NCBI GenBank assembly: GCA_034096865.1 | Contig: JAWQFJ010000609.1 | Location: forward strand, 154,766-164,765 | From: Theodoxus fluviatilis | Lineage: Eukaryota > Mollusca > Gastropoda > Cycloneritida > Neritidae | DNA length: 10,000 nucleotides | Direction of reading: 5' to 3' | Shown here: positions 7,801-10,000 of the stretch, one piece after another | How positions within the stretch are numbered: position 1 is the stretch's first letter | Layout: each line of letters starts with the position of its first letter | Notes under the pieces: generated by a model | Seen by the model: only the letters and a program-made list of their open reading frames with translations | Told to the model about the DNA's origin: nothing | The model's database searches: none | Translations under genes and position numbers: made by a program

Positions 7801-9795
7801 ACAACAAGCGGAGGAATACACTCACGATGTGATATGCCATTCAGCGTGGCCGAGACTCTGTGTTCAGAACGGTGGTATGCATGTTATGGAAGAATTAAGG
7901 CTATCACGTGACCAACCTGTTGCTGAGACTATATTCACTAGTCTCAGCCACGCTGAATGTGAATGAATAAGTGAGTGAATGAGTGAGTGAGTGAGTGAAT
8001 GAATGAATGAATAAATGAGTGAATGAGTGAGGCTTTATGTCCTGTCAGCCTTTGTAGGCTATGTAAGACCATTGATCACAAATCCTCCAGAGCTGGTTAG
8101 AGTATGAGCATGTCAAGTCTCAGTTTCCATAGTTACTCCCCTTTTAACTAGAGGGCACTCTGAGAGCGCAAACCTCCGCTAAGGAAGCCAACATTTCTCA
8201 TCCATGACCCGTATAATTCAGGCAGGATGTTCTGCTAGCCAGTCCTAATGCAATGAAGTAAAGTTCGTTTTAGCACCTGCTAGTGGTCTCTGAGTGTGGA
8301 ATGCACATGCCAGCAAAATGAATATTTTGACATCATCAACTTCATGGTGCACAATAGAATCTCTGTTTATGCTTCCAATTCCCACAGGAGATAACTGATG
8401 ACCTCCAAAATGTGATGGACTGTTCCTTTGGTGAAACCCATACTTTCCACCCAATTTCATCTGTTATGAAAGTGTCACAATTAAAGTAAAGACTTCTCCC
8501 ATGCTGATGGGTCTTAAATGTGGCAAGTGGTGTATGGTCACAGCTGAGGATAGCTCCATGGCCTCCTCTAATCATTTCTCCTCTCTGTGTGTTTCATACC
8601 CCAGATATTAAACACTGAAAGAAATATTTTGTGTTTTAGATGTGAAAAAAGAAGTTGGCTTTTGTATCCTTGATTGCTGTCTTTGCTATCATAACACCGC
8701 TAGCTGTCTTTTGCATCACATCCCTGTGGCCCATCTGACCAACTCTTCCCATCTACCCTGCAGGAGCTATTCCGGGACTTTGCAGCCGTCAGCCAGACGC
8801 TTCGGTCGGAGAAGGACTTGCACAGGAAACAACAGGAACTGGAGGACAGAATCCAACAGAGAGTCCGCGAGGCAGAAAGGGAGCGAGAGCTGGAAGTCCG
8901 GAAAGTACGTGTGCTTGAGGAAAATTTGGGGGGACTTTCCTTTTTCCATAATAATGCTAAGTAGTCTTGTCAGTGTAAAAAATAGTGGTGAATTAATGAA
9001 ATGATTTAACGAATCTGCATGTGTTGTGTAGCAACGTCAAAGGAAGGGGAGATAAATGTCAACTTCTGTCGTTTTCATATGAGTTTATGGAATTAGGCAA
9101 TGTGTGACTGGGTTGCTATGAAGTCTGGATGTGCAGGCTAGACAAGCAAGTGCGGTGGAAAAAAAGCTACAAAATGCTGTGGAAGATGCCTCCCTTGGGG
9201 TTTGGAGGACACACATGCTGGCCTGATGGGCTTGATGTCTTCTGCAGTTTGATTTTCAAGACACCTCCCAGTGGCACATAAGTGCTGCTTTGTCCAGGCT
9301 GTGCGAGTGCTACTGGAGCAGGCGCTGAAAGCACAAGGACCACAGCATTCCAGCTGGTGAGGGAGGTATCGGCGCAGTACAGGGTGTATGCGAGTCTTAT
9401 TGCTTTTTCCCTGCACATAGCAGTTGCTCATAGCAGTTGCATATATTTCATTGGGAGCATTTGGCATGGACTTGGCAGACAGTTATGGTTGTGTGAATTC
9501 AGGAAAACTTCTTCCCTTCTTGTGCACGATTGGAAACGACTGAGTTTCTCTTTAGTCTGACAGATGTGAGTGGAAGTGGGGCAGTCTTGTAACACACAGG
9601 CTGAATTACACATCCTGAAAACATGTGCTGTGTTACTTGTGAAGTCTGAAGTGCAGTGAAGAATTTCTGATGTTACAGATGATGGAGCAGAACTTGGCCA
9701 AGGCATCCCAGCAGAACATCGACATGTGGGCGCAGGAGGAGATGGAGCAGAGGAGGAGGAGGGAGGACCTGGAGAAGGAGGCTAAGAACTGTCAG
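55..9795 (+). CDS. Partial spliced gene: coiled-coil protein, possibly TBC1D31-like (six internal exons)
   Basis: Seen: joining 55-107, 1664-1816, 4481-4616, 5842-5934, 8764-8904 and 9679-9795 gives 231 in-frame codons with no stop, and every intron is GT-AG. Codons split across introns 1 and 2 are restored as Lys and Arg. The peptide is almost entirely helical and charged (runs such as [46 protein letters not shown]), with no signal peptide or membrane segment. Known: such long Glu/Gln/Arg stretches are typical of coiled coils in centrosomal and ciliary proteins. The segment with [22 protein letters not shown] and ELRRLDDE, followed by a RDQET stretch, resembles my memory of the C-terminal coiled coil of TBC1D31 (WDR67), a centriolar-satellite protein with WD40 and Rab-GAP-like TBC domains. 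Neither domain lies in this window. Alternatives are other coiled-coil ciliary proteins such as MNS1- or CCDC-type families. The gene model is strong; the family name is about even odds. Confidence 0.8.
128..251. repeat. 43-bp tandem repeat, about 2.9 copies
   Basis: The unit starts GATGTTCTTCTGTCTTAGAT and ends GTTGGCTCTGT. Copies lie at 128-170, 171-213 and 214-251 (partial) and are essentially identical, which implies recent duplication. The array begins 20 nt after the exon A donor in intron 1. No coding or regulatory role is evident. Confidence 0.95.
463..627. repeat. GGAT/GGGT tetranucleotide array
   Basis: Pure GGAT units from about 493 to 570 are flanked by GGGT, GGGC and GTAT variants. 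The array abuts a SINE-like body at 628 and is read as the expanded 3' tail of that element, which lies on the - strand. Open frames through it ([16 protein letters not shown]) are repeat translations, not genes. Confidence 0.95.
628..755 (-). mobile_element. SINE-like body, copy 1 (degraded)
   Basis: The stretch AGGCTCTGTAATACCATTGA closely matches copy 2 (AGGCTCTGTAAGGCCATTGG). Weaker similarity continues through GAGAGGGCAACTG, which matches ACTAGAGGGCACTC in copy 3. The hairpin typical of the other copies is decayed here (AAGTTTTGTAGGCT). It is assigned to the - strand because its tetranucleotide tail lies to the left. Confidence 0.6.
880..1067. repeat. Imperfect TAG/GTA trinucleotide array
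   Basis: Long runs of TAG are interrupted by TGG and TGA triplets and one ACATG. Both strands are open in several frames (poly-Ser, poly-Val, poly-Leu) only because of the repeat. A four-unit remnant of the same motif appears at 1403-1416, about 340 bp away. Not coding. Confidence 0.95.
1068..1663. other. Rest of intron 1, no gene seen
   Basis: Unique-looking intronic sequence ending in the exon B acceptor. Short frames on both strands show no recognisable motif and no splice-supported link to the host gene. The only repeat is the small TAG cluster near 1403-1416. Confidence 0.7.
1664..1816 (+). CDS. Exon B of the coiled-coil gene
   Basis: Acceptor TGCTTTGCAG ends at 1663 and the donor is AACG|GTGAGA at 1817. 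The 153-nt exon is GC-rich compared with the flanking introns. It begins by completing Lys, then reads [20 protein letters not shown] and onwards to AEQRK, ending two bases into an Arg codon (phase 2). It holds a dense coiled-coil segment with a Trp-Tyr pair (AWYRQQ) that could serve as a family diagnostic. The large GTGA array begins 14 nt past the donor. Confidence 0.88.
1831..2396. repeat. About 565-bp GTGA array with TGGGG and TGAGG blocks
   Basis: Layout: about 30 TGAG units (1831-1950), exactly 14 TGGGG units (1951-2020), 15 TGAG units (2021-2080), mixed TGGAG/TGGGG/TGAGG units (2081-2168), another TGAG block (2169-2280), then degenerate GGGT/GAGG units. Pentamer blocks inside a tetramer array suggest local slippage and conversion. 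The array abuts SINE-like copy 2 and is probably its overgrown tail. The long THSL-type frames on the - strand are artefacts. Confidence 0.95.
2397..2573 (-). mobile_element. SINE-like body, copy 2
   Basis: Reverse-complement similarity to copy 4 is clear over the whole length. It includes GGCCTACCAGCC, hairpin AGCCTTTTTAGGCT (2414-2427), GTAAGGCCATTG, GGTTAGAGTGTAAG, TTAGTTATTTGCCTTTTA, GGGAGACGTGGTG and CCCAACCCACAGGGG. AGAAATGGG (1820-1828) before the tail and AGACATGGG (2574-2582) after the body differ at one base and may be an aged target-site duplication. If so, the insertion landed almost on the exon B donor. Confidence 0.75.
2574..3624. other. Intron 2 middle, no gene seen
   Basis: No supported exon, RNA gene or repeat family. 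Open frames near 2941-3235 and 3111-3419 lack conserved motifs and are not linked to host exons. A palindromic CACGTG E-box lies at about 2733-2738. Confidence 0.65.
3625..4431. mobile_element. 807-bp MITE-like element rich in AGGTCA half-sites
   Basis: It is bounded by a perfect 11-bp terminal inverted repeat: GACTCACATGC (3625-3635) and GCATGTGAGTC (4421-4431). The left end also forms a local hairpin, GACTCAC (3625-3631) with GTGAGTC (3645-3651). The interior carries 16 exact AGGTCA/TGACCT hexamers. There is no ORF of substance, so it would be non-autonomous. I recall similar GACTCAC-ended, GGTCAAGGTCA-rich sequence from molluscan introns, but I cannot name the superfamily. Target-site duplications are not clear. 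Confidence 0.6.
4481..4616 (+). CDS. Exon C of the coiled-coil gene
   Basis: A strong acceptor (TTCTTTCTGCCTGCCTGCAG) ends at 4480; the donor is AAAG|GTGGGA. The first base completes Arg, followed by [20 protein letters not shown] and 25 more residues ending in DDEMQRK; the exon ends in phase 0. The [16 protein letters not shown] and ELRRLDDE segments are the best pieces for identifying the family. The exon starts only 49 nt after the end of an inverted-repeat element, so its whole polypyrimidine tract sits in that short gap. Confidence 0.9.
4692..4882. repeat. Compound microsatellite GTTT / GTCT / GTCC / (CT)39
   Basis: GTTT-like units (4692-4750) give way to GTCT (about 4749-4772), then GTCC with CTCC variants (about 4773-4804), and end in a pure (CT)39 run (4805-4882). 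The steps between motifs are single T-to-C changes. Poly-Ser/Leu frames on + and poly-Arg/Glu frames on - through it are artefacts. Confidence 0.95.
5011..5032. repeat. Perfect 8-bp hairpin
   Basis: CACCTGGA (5011-5018), loop AATAGC, TCCAGGTG (5025-5032). It stands alone in intron 3 with no T-run, so it is not read as a terminator. Confidence 0.6.
5121..5332 (+). mobile_element. SINE-like element, copy 4, full length with target-site duplications
   Basis: The body 5133-5320 is flanked by perfect 12-bp direct repeats CCGGTCTCTGGT (5121-5132 and 5321-5332), read as target-site duplications. The 5' part contains GGGTTCGGGGTAAAAATTGA, whose GGTTCG core recalls a pol III box B, then GTAAGAGGCAAATAACTAGG. 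The 3' part carries the perfect palindrome AGCCTTCGAAGGCT (5275-5288), then GGCCGTAAAACACC and a short ATCC tail of about four units. The tail-before-duplication layout sets the + orientation. The box B reading is inference. Only this copy has an unexpanded tail. Confidence 0.75.
5333..5841. other. End of intron 3, no gene seen
   Basis: AT-rich sequence leading into the exon D acceptor. No supported coding segment. Minus-strand frames near 5347-5777 lack motifs. Confidence 0.65.
5842..5934 (+). CDS. Exon D of the coiled-coil gene
   Basis: Acceptor GATTTTGCTGCAG ends at 5841 and the donor is ACAG|GTGAAT. The 93-nt phase 0/0 exon encodes 31 residues, [20 protein letters not shown] then [11 protein letters not shown], continuing the charged helix. 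The donor hexamer itself runs directly into the (GAAT)n microsatellite, so intronic donor bases and repeat are the same sequence. Confidence 0.88.
5936..6076. repeat. GAAT array with internal GACT block
   Basis: The array begins within the exon D donor hexamer GTGAAT. It consists of GAAT units with a few GAGT/AAAT variants, a run of GACT units near 6028-6058, then GAAT again up to the inserted region. Minus-strand FIHSFIHS and SVSQSVSQ frames are repeat translations. Confidence 0.95.
6366..7202 (-). mobile_element. 837-bp pogo/Tigger-type deletion derivative
   Basis: The ends share CAGTAGTCGCCGCTTAT (perfect 17 bp, inverted) and are flanked by TA on both sides (6364-6365, 7203-7204), as expected for pogo/Tigger insertion with TA duplication. 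Subterminal copies of GTTTTTATTAA followed by CGGC-like bases occur at 6427, 7064 and 7164, with a related copy near 7083. The left end folds into a perfect 17-bp hairpin (6373-6389 with 6411-6427). It encodes only the N-terminal half of a transposase, so it cannot move by itself. Confidence 0.88.
6415..6882 (-). CDS. Truncated pogo/Tigger transposase, DNA-binding half only (155 aa)
   Basis: Seen: an intact frame on the - strand from ATG at 6880-6882 to TAA at 6415-6417. Residues 11-16 (PKKRKR) look like a nuclear localisation signal. Residues about 17-60 ([31 protein letters not shown]) fit a CENP-B/pipsqueak helix-turn-helix. A basic patch QKKRRR is at 75-80. Residues about 84-146 ([32 protein letters not shown]) fit the second CENP-B/Tc5-type helix-turn-helix. 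Known: full Tigger/pogo transposases then carry a DDE nuclease domain, which is absent here. The last nine residues, VPVNKNAAY, and the stop are encoded by the subterminal repeat, so an internal deletion fused the DNA-binding region to the end of the element. The start choice keeps the NLS; a second Met follows at residue 5. It may be expressed, silent or repressive; nothing in the sequence decides this. Confidence 0.85.
   Translation of the reverse strand: MNQKMALTSAPKKRKRTEMTPKDKVDLLDRYRELNSKSLREGADILGVSASFLCQTLKKEDELRVDTAEGSSQGQKKRRRCGKDKETEDGLKRWFDSIQARNTPVNGPILCQKAEQIASQLGRSEFKATDGWFNRWKKRNGLVKREVPVNKNAAY
7205..7838. other. AT-rich interior of the nested insertion, no gene seen
   Basis: No convincing ORF, motif or RNA gene. 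Frames near 7703-7966 lack conserved residues and cross the terminal hairpins and microsatellite. Confidence 0.6.
7839..7958. repeat. Overlapping inverted repeats with alternative hairpins
   Basis: The 19-bp arm ATTCAGCGTGGCCGAGACT (7839-7857) pairs with AGTCTCAGCCACGCTGAAT (7940-7958), with one G-T wobble. A smaller perfect hairpin, GCTGAGACT (7922-7930) with AGTCTCAGC (7940-7948), uses part of the same right arm. The two folds exclude each other. Confidence 0.85.
7959..8030. repeat. GAAT/GAGT array
   Basis: Mixed GAAT, GAGT, TAAG and AAAT units between the nested insertion and SINE-like copy 3. It has the same motif family as the array at 5936-6076 and may be the other half of one split array. 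Confidence 0.92.
8031..8155 (-). mobile_element. SINE-like body, copy 3 (5'-truncated)
   Basis: Matches copies 2 and 4 in reverse complement: CCTGTCAGCC, hairpin AGCCTTTGTAGGCT (8047-8060), GTAAGACCATTG, GAGCTGGTTAGAGTATGAG, CATAGTTACTCCCCTTTTAA. The tail array is on its left, hence the - strand. The GGGTTCGGGG-type 5' end is not found, so it is taken as truncated near 8155. Confidence 0.72.
8156..8763. other. End of intron 4, no gene seen
   Basis: Unique-looking intron leading to the exon E acceptor. Open frames on both strands show no motif. No repeats recognised. Confidence 0.6.
8764..8904 (+). CDS. Exon E of the coiled-coil gene
   Basis: Acceptor CATCTACCCTGCAG ends at 8763 and the donor is GAAA|GTACGT. 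The 141-nt phase 0/0 exon encodes 47 residues: [20 protein letters not shown], then [20 protein letters not shown] and RELEVRK. The exon is clearly GC-richer and more codon-like than its AT-rich flanks. It continues the coiled coil, with a less charged beginning ([11 protein letters not shown]) that may be a short break in the heptads. Confidence 0.88.
8905..9678. other. Intron 5, with two exon-like segments
   Basis: Mostly non-coding. Two segments look exon-like but are not in the main model. From 9137 (after GTGCAG), the phase-0 frame reads [18 protein letters not shown] but lacks a good donor. At 9298-9356, a 59-nt segment has a good acceptor (GCTGCTTTGTCCAG) and donor (GCTG|GTGAGG) and reads [14 protein letters not shown] and beyond, but its length would break the frame into exon F. 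Confidence 0.5.
9679..9795 (+). CDS. Exon F of the coiled-coil gene
   Basis: Acceptor TGATGTTACAG ends at 9678. The exon begins ATGATGGAG in phase 0 and encodes 39 residues, [20 protein letters not shown] then [19 protein letters not shown]. The proposed donor CAG|GTCTGC is weak. Without splicing, the frame would run on to a stop at 9943-9945, but codon quality and helical character drop sharply after Gln (CAG, 9793-9795), so splicing is preferred. The ATG is internal and is not taken as a gene start, because upstream exons join it in frame. Confidence 0.8.
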
Positions 9796-10000
9796 GTCTG
9801 CACTCAGATGGCAGCCGTCCAGGAACTGGGGCGCGTTGCTTATGCTAGGAATCTTGCAAGATCTTGCAAGGAATTGGCCGGTGTCAACATAAGTCAACGC
9901 GATGGAAGCAGATGTAACAGCAGTCAAATGTTTGACACATGTTGACACTGGCTTACTATTTGCCAACTTGGTACAATGGTGGGCTAAGCAATGTGCCCCA

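Larger units (their letters stand above)
6077..7958. mobile_element. Inverted-repeat-bounded insertion carrying a nested Tigger copy
   Basis: A perfect 17-bp inverted repeat, ACAGGTTGGTCACGTGA (6109-6125) and TCACGTGACCAACCTGT (7904-7920), lies near the two borders. Outside it on each side is a small GAGA..TCTC-type stem-loop, then a GAAT-rich microsatellite on both flanks. The simplest reading is one element of about 1.05 kb (without the Tigger copy) that inserted into a GAAT array. No transposase of its own is visible. TTCTGAACACAGAG (6079-6092) recurs inverted at 7856-7869, out of the expected order, so the right end is probably rearranged. Confidence 0.5.

Noticed and set aside
7703..7966. 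87-aa frame ([12 protein letters not shown]...)
   Set aside because: It crosses the terminal hairpins and ends in the microsatellite, and no conserved motif is visible.

Overview
This window is eukaryotic genomic DNA, most likely from a mollusc and probably a gastropod. It carries one spliced gene on the + strand whose small exons sit in long introns full of repeats. The taxon call is inference. It rests on the intron-rich layout, on a SINE-like family whose conserved stretch (GGGTTCGGGGTAAAAATTG, then GTAAGAGGC) I recall from molluscan genomes, and on an AGGTCAAGGTCA-rich element of a kind I recall from mollusc introns. No database was searched.

Gene. Six internal exons (55-107, 1664-1816, 4481-4616, 5842-5934, 8764-8904, 9679-9795) join through GT-AG introns into one open frame of 693 nt, or 231 codons. 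Intron phases are 2, 2, 0, 0, 0. Start and stop codons lie outside the window. The peptide is a highly charged coiled coil rich in Glu, Gln, Arg and Lys. The best family guess is the C-terminal coiled coil of a TBC1D31 (WDR67)-like centrosomal protein. This comes from memory of the family and is not certain.

Introns. Intron 1 holds a 43-bp tandem repeat, a GGAT array with a SINE-like body, and a TAG array. Intron 2 holds a roughly 565-bp GTGA/TGGGG array that starts 14 nt after the splice donor, a second SINE-like body, and an 807-bp inverted-repeat element (3625-4431) with 16 perfect AGGTCA/TGACCT half-sites that ends 49 nt before exon 3. Intron 3 has a GTTT/GTCT/GTCC/CT compound microsatellite and a full-length SINE-like copy with 12-bp target-site duplications. 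Intron 4 begins with a GAAT array fused to the donor. It then holds a nested mobile region (6077-7958) that contains a clean 837-bp pogo/Tigger-type deletion element with TA duplications and an intact 155-codon DNA-binding-only ORF, followed by a second GAAT/GAGT array and another SINE-like body. Intron 5 contains two unexplained exon-like segments.

The four SINE-like bodies each abut a tetranucleotide array on the 3' side of the element. This suggests that three of the large microsatellites are expanded SINE tails. Apart from the host gene and the Tigger ORF, the long open frames in this window are translations of simple repeats and are not genes.
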